From assembly GCF_000002235.5 (NCBI RefSeq), contig NW_022145562.1, positions 631,501 to 695,500 of the forward strand: a DNA stretch of 64,000 nucleotides, given 5' to 3'. The notes below the pieces were generated by a model, which was given only the letters and a program-made list of their open reading frames with translations, was not told the origin of the DNA and searched no databases. Both the position numbers and the translations under genes were made by a program. Positions 46,032-58,361 of this stretch are shown here, piece after piece; position 1 is the first letter of the stretch; the number at the start of each line of letters is the position of its first letter. Source of the stretch: Strongylocentrotus purpuratus. Its lineage: Eukaryota; Echinodermata; Echinoidea; Camarodonta; Strongylocentrotidae.

Positions 46032-47167
46032 AAGAGCAATGAGGTGATGAATAATACAATTACCGAGTGTAGTTGTAGGGGTAGGGCCTACTGTTTAGGA
46101 GGTGGTGGTAGGAAGGGGGGGGGGGGGGGGGGAGGGGAGGGTGGTAGGAAGGGGTGGTGGTAGGAGGGGGAGGGGGAGGGGGTAGTTGTCCAGGAGGTCT
46201 TTCTTAATTTATGGAGATACTTAACAATTTTCTTCTGGAGTTATTTTACATGTCCCAGGGGAATATCATAATACACATACTACATGATAGCTAGGTCACA
46301 ATACTTGCTAATAGAAAGTCTTGTATAAACACAAATGAAAGTAAAATCAATCACACTCTTTCTTTGAGAAATTGTTTATTCTTTTAAACAGATTAAAATG
46401 TCAACATGACAATAAACGAGAAAAGCAAAAGAAACAAACACTAACATTTCATGCATCAAGTGCAATATACCTGTAACATCCATCTTGGATGGAGACACGT
46501 ATTTCCAACATCCTGACACAATCTACAGAATACTTTGAAAACTTCATAATAAGAACCTTTGATAAGCAATGCATGTATTCTACTAACATTCAAACCTGAT
46601 GCATCGATGCTGGGCCTAAGCTTTAAAAAAAAAAATCATGTTTGACAAATGAAATTAGTCTGCAGTCCAAGTTTTCCTTTGTTAAACATAATCTTAGACC
46701 ATGGACCTATGCTTTGACCCAGAGTCGGGTTTAACTAAATAAGTAGAATACGAACCCAAGAGTTTAGAGACAGCTAGGTAACGCTAACGAAAACCTCATG
46801 CAAGCTTGAAAGCTATGTTCTTAAGGTACCCATGGTAATTTAGCACACCAAAGTCTTTTACTACTTCTGTTGATCTAACATCTCGCAATGATGGACCCCT
46901 GGAGATGGCTAAAGGTCCAATCTGGAAAAGGAACAATGTTACTTCGGGATTATTTCCCAAATAGCGGGCTATTTGGCAATCTCGAGATGATGAAGACGCG
47001 CTTTATGTGCTCTACCACTTCACCTCAAAAGACATATACCCCTGTACTGGTGATTTACTTTTACTGCCAAGCTGTAGTTTAAGATGACAGAAAATAAGTG
47101 TAATAGTTATTTCTTCATCTCCCTTCCTTTGCAACTAGTCATCATGGAAAATAATTTTGTGAAACCT

Positions 47168-47208
47168 GAGAGAGAGAGAGAGAGAGCAGGGAGGGGAAGA
47201 AAGAGTAC

Positions 47209-47247
<39 letters not shown>

Positions 47248-47252
47248 TGTGT
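47168..47252. repeat. (GA)n microsatellite
   Basis: Two GA runs separated by a short non-repeat stretch, followed by GT-rich DNA. Confidence 0.9.
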
Positions 47253-48673
47253 GAAAGAGAGATAGAGAAATAAGAGAGAGTGTGTGTGTTTAAAGGACAG
47301 TAATAAAAAGTAAAAGGATTTGTTTCGAAATGCATCTCATAAATGAGAATGTAAACACTATTCTGCATCAAACCCTACATCAATATTGCACTTTGAAACT
47401 TCAAAAATTGATTTAAAATAGTGAATTATTTATCTTTCTTTCACTTAAAACTTGAAAGCTAAAACTCAAGAACCATTTCTCTTCATAAAGAAATAAACTT
47501 ACACCGTATTATTCCAGTTCAATGTCATGGGGCTCAAATAATTCTGATAATACTTGACATGTACCTCTACAACACATAGGATACAGGACTTTTTAAAAAG
47601 CAATATTCTTCTAATTGCAGTCATTTCTGTGATTTCACCAACAATACAAAACAAAAATTGATATACGCCTTGATATGAAATTTAGACTGAAAGGAATGCT
47701 GGTGAGCTTTGCCTTCAGCAGAAGTAATTCAAAAACAAAAATTAACTACTAGTTAACACTAACTTCACAATTGAAGGGGAAAAAAATCAATATGAGAAGG
47801 ATACATGTGCTTCAACTATCATTATACAGTTTAAATAAGAATGATAATATATGGTTTTGTTCATTAATCTTGCCACAGAAACATCCATTACCGGGAGAAT
47901 TATTCATCAGACATTCAATTAAGAAGTGTTTATTCAAAAATTTGATGCGTTACCTTTTAGGATTGGTATGCTATGAAAAGAGGCCATCACAAACCTCATG
48001 AAAATTAATTTTCTAAATAAGGAGCATTTGGAAAAGTGAGTAGCAACCATACAAATATTCAACAATCTTATTCAGCTGCAGACTTCCTAAATACAAACAT
48101 ACTCATAAATACTCAAGAGTCGTCAAGACTACCAATACATCCAATTTAATAAATTTCTATCACAGGGGAAAGACATTTGATATAAAAATGGACGGAATGA
48201 TTCAACGTCTTCCTATTACAGTCCTCACACTGGATGTATGTGGGAACATGTTGTACTGTGTTCAACATATAATAGACAAAATTATCTTATAGATCTCCTT
48301 ATGAAATATTTGGCACCTTTTCTTCAATGTTTTGTCTCCTATAAAAGCCCCACTGCACTGCGTACAGTTACTTGCGCCCTCTTTATAGCAAACAATGCCT
48401 AAATGGTGACCATCAGTCCCCCATGATCCCCTTTTTCTTATGTTAATTGAAAGCTGATTTGATGATATAACCACCTGTCAGTGACCATACAGGGAGGTAT
48501 ATTCCCTCCTGGCCAAACTAGTGCAGTGGGGCTTTAAGGAAAACCAGACATTTCTTCATAAGTACTCCACAGAAACAGCCTTGTGTAATAAAGACACTTG
48601 GTTCTTAGAAGGCACAGTAATCTTCATGGATGGAGTGAGCGCTCCCTCTATTGACTGAGATGAAACAGTCTTC

Positions 48674-51600
48674 TCATTTGCTCTTCTCTATGAAGTAGGA
48701 TGCTGTGGTGAGAAGAAAAATAAAAATAAAAATCAAATTCTGTATTTTTCCCGAAGTAATTTCATTCCAAAGTTATTATAAACTCAAATACACAGTTGAT
48801 ACAATTTTGCTTCAATAAAACCACAATTGAAATCAATGAATAAAAAAAACCACTGATTCTCACAAAGCATGATTTAAATATGTATCAAGTTTATTTCCCT
48901 TCACTAACCCTAGAAGTACAAATTAATTTATTGTGTTTCTACCATCCTTTTGCATGGACTGGCCTAGTGGTACATGTATGTTAACACTGGATACACCCAT
49001 TGTAGGTAGGGTCAGGCAAAGAACACCATGTCTTGCACATGAAGAAGAAATTCATTAAAAGGAAGCAACAGAAATTCTATATCCCTTTTTTTCTGCATTT
49101 TGTTTTGGCATGAGCGTTACTTTATTTTGGGGTACACTACATCATTGCTTATTCAAGTGGTATTGCTCACACAACATTTTCACTAAACTTTCACTAAGAA
49201 ATTACTTGATTTACCTTTCTGAGTCTCAATCTTATCAGTTTTTGTATTGATGAAAGATATTATTATGGAAAGCAAACAAACTTTGTGAACTTCAGACCTC
49301 TTGACACTCCTTGAAAGGTTCACCACTTGAAGATAATCTGACATTACATCTTAATCAATGGAAGGATGAGAGTTGTGTATGAACTCACCTAGCTTTTCAA
49401 TGGCTTCTACACACACACTTGAGTACATGTTATCTGAATATGTGCCCATGATGACTAGAGTGGCAGTCTTGACTAGCACCATACCAACCTTGTCCTGAAA
49501 CAATAACGTTTGGAAAGAAGATGTAAACTCAATGGGAAAGTGCATGAAATTTCATGACTTCTTCTCACAAACACATGGACAGTACCTCAAGGAGTACAAA
49601 AAGTCTCTATTAAAGGCATTGTTTAACAATGTTAAATCTGAGATGTACGGCCCTACATGTTATCAGTGTCTGTGATATGGTGTAATATTGAAGCCCTAAC
49701 AAACGGCTTCAAAATGATCAAGAAATGTCTTAAAAAAGTAAAAATCTTTGAGTGACCGGTTTTAACATACCGGTACGTACCCATTTTCCCCAATAGACTG
49801 TAGTGTTATGAAAACCGTTAGGAAAACACAAAATTTGATTTCGATTTCAAATCATAAATATCTTGATAATCAGACAGGCGATCGGCTTGTAAAAGTCATG
49901 GGGTTCCTGACTGACCTAAAGGTTTATGATCATCATTGCAGCATGAGCTAAATCTAGGACTTTATTTCAGAATCCGAGACAAAGTTACCCAATCCCTTTA
50001 ATACAAATGATCATGAATTTTTTCCTTCAAAAGAACTGTGTGAAGGTCTGTCAGTTGAGCAGAAAAAAGGCAAAGTAGAAGAATTATGATAACCTTATCT
50101 GCGAGTTTGGTTTCAAAAGATTACATTAAACTATAAGAAATTTAGGACAAATTACTTAATTGCTAATTTGCCATCTTAATCAAATTGTTTTATCGTTCTG
50201 TTTCTTTTTTTCATTTTTTTTTTATACTCATGTGGAGATCATGAAGGGGATCAAAAAACTGAAGACCAAAATATAGCAACATGATTGGTAAGAAAAAAAT
50301 TACTCCCATGAAATGTCGGACTTACACATTTAGCATAGATGGAGTTCTTGTCTGCTCTGACACACTTGTAGAGTTTATCATGGAAGTAGAGCCCTTCTTG
50401 TCTGGTTCTAGGAGGGTCTTTGAAGGCATCTATCAGCTTCTGCATCTCATCACCAGAGAGCTGGGGAATGAAATGGGAAGATAAATTGAGACAATCTTAT
50501 TCAATCACATTTGTTTATTTCTCTTTACTAAAAAGTTGTTATTAAATAATACAGGTATAAATACAGTATGCTCTCTGCATGCACTTCATTTCAACCCTCT
50601 CAATGACAAACTCATAGAGCAGGGGTGTTTCACAAAGATCATAAGTCAAACTTAACTCTAAGTTGGACTTAAAACTTATGGATAGCCATTTGTAGCCTTA
50701 AAATATATATATTCAAAATAAAAAATTCAAGGATTTTAGACTTTTCTTCGATTCCACATTTCCACATCAAGAACATGAAATCTTCTTGATAATAGAAAAT
50801 ATGAATAAATTGAATCAACATTTGTTATGCCTTTCAAAATAACTTTTACAAAATATTGTCAAAGATGCTAACGGCTGTCCATAATTGTTAGGTCCAACTT
50901 ATTAGAGATAAGTTCAACTTAGGATCTTTGTGAAACACCCCCCTGGAGTCCTATCTGATCTCAGAATGGTGGACTCCCAATTTGCACACATAATTGTACT
51001 ACGCAAATTGTAAAATGCCACAAAACAGAGGATAAAATGGAAAACAGAATTTAAAGAGAGAGAGAGAAATACAAGCACATGCATATTGATGACATACCGT
51101 AAATCCAGCTGAGCTTGCTCTGAGTGAGATATCTTTCCTCCTGACGATAGCACAGTTCTCTACATGACCCGTTGCTATCAGAGCATCATGAAGGAGATTC
51201 TGAAGCTGATTCATCTTCACACGATCCTGTAGGAGGGAGACAGAGAGAGAGAGACATAGAGAGTAATCAGTATGTGAATTGTAGCTGATGAGATAGCCAC
51301 CTGTCAGTCACCACACTGGGTGGTCTAATTCCTCCTGGTTAAACTAGTATAGCCGGGCATTAAACAAATGTATAATTGGGAAGAGTATTTTTTTGGGGGA
51401 AAGGGGTAGGAATACTTATTATCAAGAGAGGAAAGAGAGAGTGGGAGGGAGAGAGAGAGAGAGAGAGAGAGAGTGAGAGAGAGGGTGAGAACACAACATA
51501 TATATATATATATATATATCATATAAAGTAGAAAGAGAGGGAGAGAAGAAGCGTTTTATTTCAATTTTAAAACCTTTTAGAACATTTAAATGTTGACAAA

Positions 51601-54200
51601 TTTTAGTGTCGGCCCATCAGTGCCAGAAGGGTGTTCACTCATATGCTCTTACAACAGACATTAAGTTACACCCTGATCTGCTTAGATGTGGTGACACAGG
51701 GAGAAGCTCTCATCTCCCTGGGTGACATGCATACAACAACAACACTTGCGGACCAAAATTGTTAATTAAATTGATATGAAATCAGTTGGTCATGAATACA
51801 TGTAATGTACATACACTGTATACAATTAATATTCCTGTCAATGTAGATGACCATAATTGCAGTTATATTATAGTATAATGACAATATACCGTACATGTAA
51901 TGATATATACAACCTTTCATTCTTTTAATATCTTACACCCTTTTCTTTTTTTATTCATACACATCACACAAACATACAAATACACAAGTAGAATATAAAG
52001 GGCAATACATTCCTATATGAGTTACCAGAATGTTCACATACAACCTCAAATACTCCAACGAGTGTACAGTGTACACAAACCAACCTCACACATACACCAG
52101 GGAAAGATAAACATCAAAAGTATGTATATGTACATGTATATACCTGAGCAGGACGATGTGGTACGTCTGGATCTACATGGTTTATCACAAGCTTCACCAA
52201 TTCTTGAATCTTATCCAACTGCTCATAAGACTTTTTATCCACCATTTTTCAAAATGACAAAAAAAAAGAGCCAAGAGAAATGCAAAATGGCCAAATTCAA
52301 GCCATATTCAGCTGAGCTTACATGGAGAGGTATACTCTATAAAGCTAAGCCAGCTTCGGTGCTATAGAATTACAGGGGCGCATTCAATTGTTTGCAGTTG
52401 CGTGGAGATAGCTTGGTTCAATAGGTCACTGTGTGGTTTATACAGCAGTGCTCACTGTTCAGAGGATATATCAATGCAGAGTGGATTTCTAAACCTCTCC
52501 TCAGTGTAAGAGCACACTCTATTGATGAGGCTTGCAAAGCAACAATAGCACAAAAAAGCTTAGTATTGGCTATGGTTTAAACTAAAAGTGGTATTTACAC
52601 ATCTTCTTAAATTTGCATGGAGAAAATACTTTTTACTCCCTACTTTTTAAAGCTCCCCCCCCCCTCTTTTATTTTTTCAAGCATGATTTTGTTTTGTTTT
52701 GTTGTTGTTGTTGTTGTTGTTGTATTTTTTTTTTTTTTTGGGGGGGGGGGGGGGGTCATTTTATGTTTCACATGATTCTTATTCTAAGGCCCATGTACAG
52801 TAATTCTATACTCTCTATCCCATTCTTTTCTTCTTGAACTGGCATGCCAAATCTATTGATTTATTTTTATGAAAACCAGAAAAAGTTTTAAAGAATGAAA
52901 AGTGAAAGAAAAAAAAAGGGGGGGGGGGGAAATTATGAAAATGGTATCAGTTAAATTATTCACATTGAAAACAAATTATTCTGCCAAAATTCCTAACCTA
53001 GGCAAGTGACTCAGAAGAAAGTGGAGATGGTGCACACATTGTGTGCATACACGACCCCTGCTGACTGTTAATATACCTGTGCCATCAGTAAACTGCTTAT
53101 GACTTTGGTATTAAATGCCCCCTTCTTTTGCTGTAATGTAATCCAGTTTATCAAATACTTAAAATTAAGCATATATTCATCAAATATGTTTTTTTCCACA
53201 TAAGTGGTATCTTTGCACATTTTAAGACATTACCGGTATATAATATTGAGTTGATTAAAGTAAATGTAAATAAGAAATTGATAGACATAGGAACATAGCT
53301 GCTGGAAAACGTCTTATGGACCTGCGCTCTACATCTACAAAGCCAGAATAAAAAAATAAAACAAAATAAAAAAGGTTGTGAATCTTGCAACACTATATAT
53401 TTCATGTTCATGGAAACTTGATAAATAACCGAAGGAGAAAGGCAAGCAAGCAAACTAAATCTCCCATTTCAATTTTTCCATAATAATCTACTCTTCACTC
53501 CAATTTATCAGGTATTACCGTACCACAAACATGGTTTCTCCTTTCAAGTAACATATTCCACTATACAAATTGTGTTATCTCATTTGTCAACATCTGATGC
53601 CGTAAAGGGCAATATTGTAAAGTCAAACTACATGTACGTGTACATTGTAGTTGACAGAAAAGAAAATTACTACCGGTATATAGACCTATTCTTAATATTG
53701 CACCAACTGAGAAATTCAGAGAAAATATAACAATTTGGAATGTTCGCTATAGATTGTTAGTGTTTTGATTTTGATAGTCACTTTGATTCTGTTTTACAAT
53801 TGCAGTCATTTGCAAAGTAAACATTTTACAATTTGGCATGTTTTCTAGAGCAAAGAGGACTTAATAGAACTTAGAATACCCAAAATATTCACAGTATAAT
53901 AACAAAAAGTATAGATCATCATCTACCTCACTTCTTGGGAGATACAATGTACATGTAGTCATTTTAGTTGCAAATTTTATTTGCAATAAATCAAAAGCAC
54001 AATGGCCTGCTGATCAGAATTCAAAACTGTGCCAGGGAATTACACAATAGAAATAAAGAAAAACAAACAGAAGAAATATAATAAAATGTTTACAAATCAT
54101 TCTTTAAAACTAAAGATATTACCGGTAATGTAGAATCCAGCCACTTAAGGTCAGGATGTTCAGGTATCACGTCTTCTCCTTTATCACGTTCCATAAACAT
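48674..54200 (-). CDS. PFN4: Profilin-4 with N-terminal extension
   Basis: Well supported exons are 52144-52245, 51098-51226, 50326-50460, 49389-49494 and 48674-48702, all GT..AG with phases 0,0,0,1. From the internal Met in exon 51098-51226 (MNQLQNLLHDALIATGHVEN) to the stop there are 128 aa, the usual profilin-4 length, with the landmarks EGLYF, KCVRADKNSIYAK, VLVKTATLVI and CVEAIEKL. Profilin-4 is the divergent, testis-associated profilin of animals with weak or no actin binding. Upstream, an in-frame 34-codon exon starts with ATG at 52245, preceded by an in-frame TGA. Alternatively a further exon (54123-54200, MFMERDKGEDVIPEHPDLKW then LDSTLP, GT donor) may splice to an AG inside it (after GATAAAAAG or GAGCAG), also phase 0. 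The extension is therefore 38 aa or more. Which start is used cannot be decided from sequence. Confidence 0.9.
49611..50001. repeat. MITE-like dispersed repeat family C, copy 2 (full)
   Basis: The longer partner of 32777-33047. It includes the segment TTGAAGCCCTAACAAACGGC to TAACATACCGGTACGTACCC missing there. It begins TAAAGGCATTG and ends CAATCCCTTTA, weak inverted ends. It lies in the profilin-4 intron between 49494 and 50326. Confidence 0.75.
50622..50943. mobile_element. MITE family A, copy 3
   Basis: Complete element: left end GGTGTTTCACAAAGATCATA, then AACTCTAAGTTGGACTTAAA; right end AACTTAGGATCTTTGTGAAA then CACCCCC. The centre aligns with the copy at 17843. It lies in a profilin-4 intron. 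Confidence 0.8.
51430..51520. repeat. (GA)n and (TA)n microsatellites
   Basis: GA repeats (about 51448-51484) followed by a TA run (51499-51519) in intron 1 of profilin-4. Confidence 0.9.
52613..54122. other. Upstream of profilin-4 exon 52144, or its first intron
   Basis: No exon recognised. It has a (TTG)n run (about 52700-52721) running into poly-T and poly-G (52727-52755). A SINE fragment at about 53020-53075 (AGTGGAGATGGTGCACACAT, TTGTGTGC) matches the SINE body at 11720. Confidence 0.5.
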
Positions 54201-54984
54201 AGTCCATCAATTATATCAAAACAAAGGTTCTTCAAATAACACTCTTCACTCAGTTCTATCCAACTAATTTAGTTTTTACATGATTGGAATGAAAAATTTC
54301 CCAAATCAGGTAGCAAAAGTCATGAAATCATCTCCAAAATAAGCTTCTCTTTCAAAGATGAAGCAATAAGCACATCTATAACACCATGCTGCTAAAACGA
54401 GATTGATGAGATCTAGTTTGTGAAGATCAAAAGCAACCAGTGATCCCTTTACCACCTTCTCAATATCCAGTTCTAAATTATATGAAGTCCTCTCTCACGC
54501 AAGTGTTTTCTCAACAAAGTTTTCTCTTCAGCATTCAAAACACTATGATTCTCCAATCTATTTACTAAAATCTAGGCCTAGGGAGTCTCACAATAATGGA
54601 TCAGCAAGCATTCCATTCCTACATTTCTCACTCCATAGGAACAAATGTATTTATCTAGAAATGAGACAACCAGAGGACAAAATTCAATTTATTGTGGACC
54701 AAAATGAGCTTTAGATTTGGGGTGAAATGAAAGGCCTCTTTTTAATTTTAGCTGCTCGTGAAAATTAAAGGATGTAAAATCTCTTGTGTCAGAGAAAAAG
54801 AATGTGTATTCAGGCAGATCACGAGGGACCCAGTTTGATTAGCAGATGTAGGTAAAAAAATTGTTTGGATATGATGAGATAAATTGGATAATTTCATCTG
54901 ATATCATTTTTCTATTATTTTTATCTGTACAGTATAAGATATGTATAATGAAGAGAGAGTGAGTGAGTGTGTGTGTGTGTGTGG

Positions 54985-55028
<44 letters not shown>

Positions 55029-55084
55029 ACACACACACCCACAAAGGATGGATTGTGAGAAAGGTTAAACATGCAAGGGTATAT
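54201..55084. other. Repeat-bearing intergenic DNA
   Basis: No gene seen. A microsatellite block at 54953-55040 has GAGT, GT and GA runs ending in AC. Confidence 0.5.
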
Positions 55085-55526
55085 CAGTGGCGGATCCAGG
55101 GGGGGGGGTTGGGGGGGTTGCAACCCCCCCCTTGGGCGGCCCAAAAAAAAAAAAAAAAAAAAAAAAGGGAAAAAAAAAGAAAAAAGAAAGAAAAAAAGAA
55201 AGAAAAAAGAACGCACGCTGGAGAGAAACCCTTTCAAGTGCAAATATTGTGAGAAGATATTCAACTCATCTGGTAACTTAACCAAACACATGATAACTCT
55301 GGATATAACTATGTATTAAACTGTTACTTGATTTAAAAAGACGTTATCATGCACTGCTTTTTATGGTCTCCATTGTGTTAATAGATGCCAGGAAAACATC
55401 ACTTACGGGGTTCAAATAAACACCCCCAAAAAAATCGGCTCGCCGCTTCGCGGCTCGTGGACGATGCTCCGCATCGTCATTATTTTGGTCAACCCCCCCC
55501 TTAGCAAAAAGCTAGATCCGCCCCTG
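55085..55526. mobile_element. MITE with CAGTGGCGGATCCAG ends, carrying a zinc-finger fragment
   Basis: The left end CAGTGGCGGATCCAGGGG is matched by the inverse on the right (CTAGATCCGCCCCTG). GTATAT flanks both sides (55079-55084 and 55527-55532), possibly the remnant of a longer duplication. The inside has poly-G, poly-C and a 25-nt A run, then foreign DNA with a C2H2 finger, then AATCGGCTCGCCGCTTCGCG and poly-C. The end sequence also occurs in the repeats at 38337 and 41457. Confidence 0.75.
55211..55302 (+). pseudogene. C2H2 zinc-finger fragment inside the MITE
   Basis: One finger reads PFKCKYCEKIFNSSGNLTKH, a regular C-x2-C-x12-H layout, preceded by a linker GEKPF that is only readable in the neighbouring frame (H-A-G-E-K-P). 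The frame therefore shifts by one base in the linker. The second His region is MITL rather than xxxH. It is a broken copy of a piece of a C2H2 zinc-finger gene, probably captured or landed in this element. Confidence 0.75.
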
Positions 55527-55883
55527 GTATATTGACAATAAAGATTTTTTCTCTGGGCAAAATAGCTAGCCCAAAATAATAGGAATAATAAGTACATTTA
55601 TACTACAACTAGAATTGTAAGTAATTAAAAAAAATTGTTGATATCATAAATAAAGGCATGGAATTGAATTGAAAATTTAGAACCTTACACTTAATTACTA
55701 TAATCTTGCAAAATGTGTAAAATATTCTTTTAAACTGACACAAACATGTTGTGACATAACATTCAACCCGAATAAAATGCATGTATGACACGCTCTCATT
55801 CAATATACTGTGATATACTGTACAGCACACTCTGTGTAAATACTCAAAAAAATCTCAGAATTTTATCCTCTCTCAGACTCAAA

Positions 55884-56048
55884 GGCCCGAATTCACAAAT
55901 TAAGGTTTGAGCTCAGACCAAGGTTTGACCTCAAACCTCCTTTTGTTTCCCCAAACCTCCTTTTGTTATTTACAAACCTGGTTTGTAAATAACAAAGGGC
56001 GAAACAAAAGGAGGTTTGAGCTCAAACCTTGCTTTGTGAATTTGGGCC
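55884..56048. mobile_element. Palindromic MITE family B, copy 2, 165 bp
   Basis: The ends are GGCCCGAATTCACAAA and TTTGTGAATTTGGGCC. The arms contain AGGTTTGAGCTCA and inverse CTCAAACCT. The core GGTTTGTAAATAACAAA is shared with the element at 28746. Confidence 0.8.
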
Positions 56049-57110
56049 AAAGGGTAAACAAAAAATAATAAAAGTTGAATATTCTTCTACTGGTAGTCAT
56101 GTGTCCTTAAATCATGAATATGATTAGGGAACAGAAATACATGTATTTCTTGAAATAATTGGTAGAACTTTAAACATTACAATTGCTAAATTGCATGCAT
56201 ACAACAGAGCCGAATGTTATTTACATGTATTCATGTGTAAGAATAGTTGTACAGTACAGTGCAAAAGTTGTGTAGTACGTGTTTGCTTCTTACTAACATG
56301 CTAAAAGTCCTTCTTTGTCACTTTCAGTTTACTTATTTAAAGTAAGCAAACTTTATTTCTCTTACTGCTAACATACATGCACATGTATGTACAAAACTTG
56401 GCCTCGTCCTGTGTGACATATTATGTAACCTTTCTTCCCCCCCCCCCCCCCGGTTATTATATGATGATCGAGATCTGAAAGGGGGAATGTGTATCCCATC
56501 ATAAAACTGTAGATCAAAATATGAGAAATAGACCAGTAGCTAAAAGATTGATTGAAAAATATAAATGATGAGGATACATACCGGTACAATATATACTGTA
56601 ATACACTGTATGGCCAAATAACAAAAATAATAAGTTCCTCTTCACCTACCCCCTCACTTTTTTTAAGGGGCATTGTCCCCCTCCCCCCAAAAAATTTCCA
56701 AAAGAAAATGTAAAGCCAATAAAGACTGCAACACACTTCTAGGCTATAGAGGGTCCAAGAGTGCAGCGTTTAGACAAATAAAAATGCAAAAATCCTCTCG
56801 CTCGGTCGCTACGCTCTCTCACATAATATCCTTCAAAATGTAAAAGTAAATATTGTAAAAAATCTGTATTCTGTTGGTATCACCATGATACCCACTGGCG
56901 TACTGATGGGGGGGGGGGGGGATGTGACTTATTTCTATTTCGATACCAGTGATAATTTACAAAATTGTTGCTGAAATGACAATGATTTTCTGTAAATATT
57001 TCCACACTTTTTTGTAAGGGATATTTTTTTTTCATTTTGGTTGTCAATAAAAAAAAAAAAATCAAAAATTTACAGTCAGGCAAAAAATATGCTTATTTAG
57101 AAGCCTTTGT
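56049..57110. other. Intergenic DNA with homopolymer runs
   Basis: No gene. C run at about 56438-56452, G run at about 56910-56921 next to the MITE end CCACTGGCGTACTGATGGGG (see 18484). The matching right end was not found. Confidence 0.5.
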
Positions 57111-57199
57111 GTCAGGGCCCACGGAACGGCAGGTTCGAGCTCCCCCAACTTTTTTTGAATAGAAATAGAAAGAAGGAAGTTTTTGTGACCTGCCAGTGT

Positions 57200-57665
57200 C
57201 ACATATAAAGTATCTAAATATGGTCATCTGACCTTAATTAAATGCTTAAAACCCCTGAGCTTGTGGGGCTCTGCCCCCTGGACCCAACCAAAGGCCCTAA
57301 GACGGGCCCCTGGATACTCATCTGACTGTTATTTAATGCCTAGAACCCCAAGCAAATACATGTAAGTGTCCTGCCAGTGCAGTGTCACATATAAGGTATC
57401 AAAATATGCTTATCTGACCGTAATTAAATGCCCCAAACCCCCAAGCTTCCGGGGGCTCTGTCCCCTGGATGCTCACCTGACCGTAATTTAATGCCCAACA
57501 CCCCTGAGCTTTGTGGGACTCAGCCCCCTGGACCCCACACCAATTAGTGACCTGCCAGTTTCACAAATATGGTGTCAAATTGTGCTCATCTGACAGTAAT
57601 TAAATGCCTAAAACTCCGAGCTTCTTGGGGGCTCCACCCTTGACCCCCGCCCCAAGAGTAGACCC
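57200..57665. repeat. Degenerate minisatellite
   Basis: A unit of about 60-110 bp recurs at about 57225, 57325, 57410, 57470 and 57590. It contains CATCTGACCGTAATTAAATG, CCCCCAAGCTTC.GGGGGCTC and TGCCCCCTGGACCC. Some units add CCTGCCAGTGTCACATATAA. No coding role seen. Confidence 0.7.
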
Positions 57666-57942
57666 CTTGTATGTGTGCGAAGAATTGGTCGGTAATTTCA
57701 ATACAATTGAATCTCGATCGATCTTACCGACAATTTTATCTTGCATTGTTGACATGAAGACGAAAATAAACTTCCAAAAACAACATCTGCCGATAGATCT
57801 TGGTCTAATTTTGTGCCAATGCATTGCAAAAGTAAAAGAAGGGCCCGTTTAATGGAGCTGCCGCAAAGCATCCAGCACGCGAAGCCGTTTTCAATCCTTT
57901 TTAATGTATAAATCAGAGAAAACTACTAAGTATGTTATTACT

Positions 57943-58025
57943 GTGCGATGGCCGAGCGGTCTAAGGCGGTGATTTTGGTCACATCATCGTTTGCACGCAA
58001 GAGATCGAATCCCATCTTCGACATA
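57943..58025 (+). pseudogene. tRNA-Leu/Ser-like pseudogene or SINE head
   Basis: Box A is perfect (GATGGCCGAGCGGTCTAAGG); box B is altered (GATCGAATCCC instead of GGTTCGAATCC). The acceptor stem pairs only in part and the anticodon arm has a 9-nt loop. No SINE body is recognisable after it. A functional tRNA is unlikely. Confidence 0.6.
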
Positions 58026-58153
58026 AGTTTTTTATTTTTTATTTTTTAGTCTACTCTCAAAGATACACTCATAAAAAACAACCGTGCAGATAAACTAGAT
58101 AAAGGCCAAGGTGGTGTCATAAGTTGACTCTTTTTTTTTTGGCATATAAAAGG

Positions 58154-58339
58154 ATTAATGACTGCTTTAATATTCGAGAAATAGACCCCCCCCCCCCTAG
58201 TTGTAGTCTAGTTGTTTTTAAACGCTCTCGGAAAGGTTACAATTGGGCTATTGCCCTCGGCACGCCTCGGGCAATAGCACAATTCTAACCTTCCCTTGAG
58301 CGTATAAAAACAACTATTTCTCTCAAAGCAGTCATTAAT
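58154..58339. repeat. Long hairpin (inverted repeat with a very short loop)
   Basis: Arms from ATTAATGACTGCTTT..GAGAAATAG through AGTTGTTTTTAAACGCTC and GGGCTATTGCCCTCGG are matched in reverse by TCGGGCAATAGC, GAGCGTATAAAAACAACT, CTATTTCTC and AAAGCAGTCATTAAT. The loop is only about 5-10 nt (near 58262). A C run interrupts the left arm. Confidence 0.85.
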
Positions 58340-58361
58340 ACTACATGTAGGGCCGGTGTTT

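Larger units (their letters stand above)
44030..48673. other. Intergenic region between channel 5' end and profilin-4 3' end
   Basis: The only coding trace I support is the LINE C-terminal relic at 45000-45297. The rest is AT-rich DNA with short poly-G runs (about 45822, 46117), GA microsatellites (46000-46029; 47168-47252) and unsupported short ORFs. The end near 48674 must hold the profilin-4 3' UTR. Confidence 0.55.

Noticed and set aside
57943..58025. Functional tRNA-Leu gene
   Set aside because: Box B is mutated, the acceptor stem pairs poorly, and the anticodon loop has nine bases.
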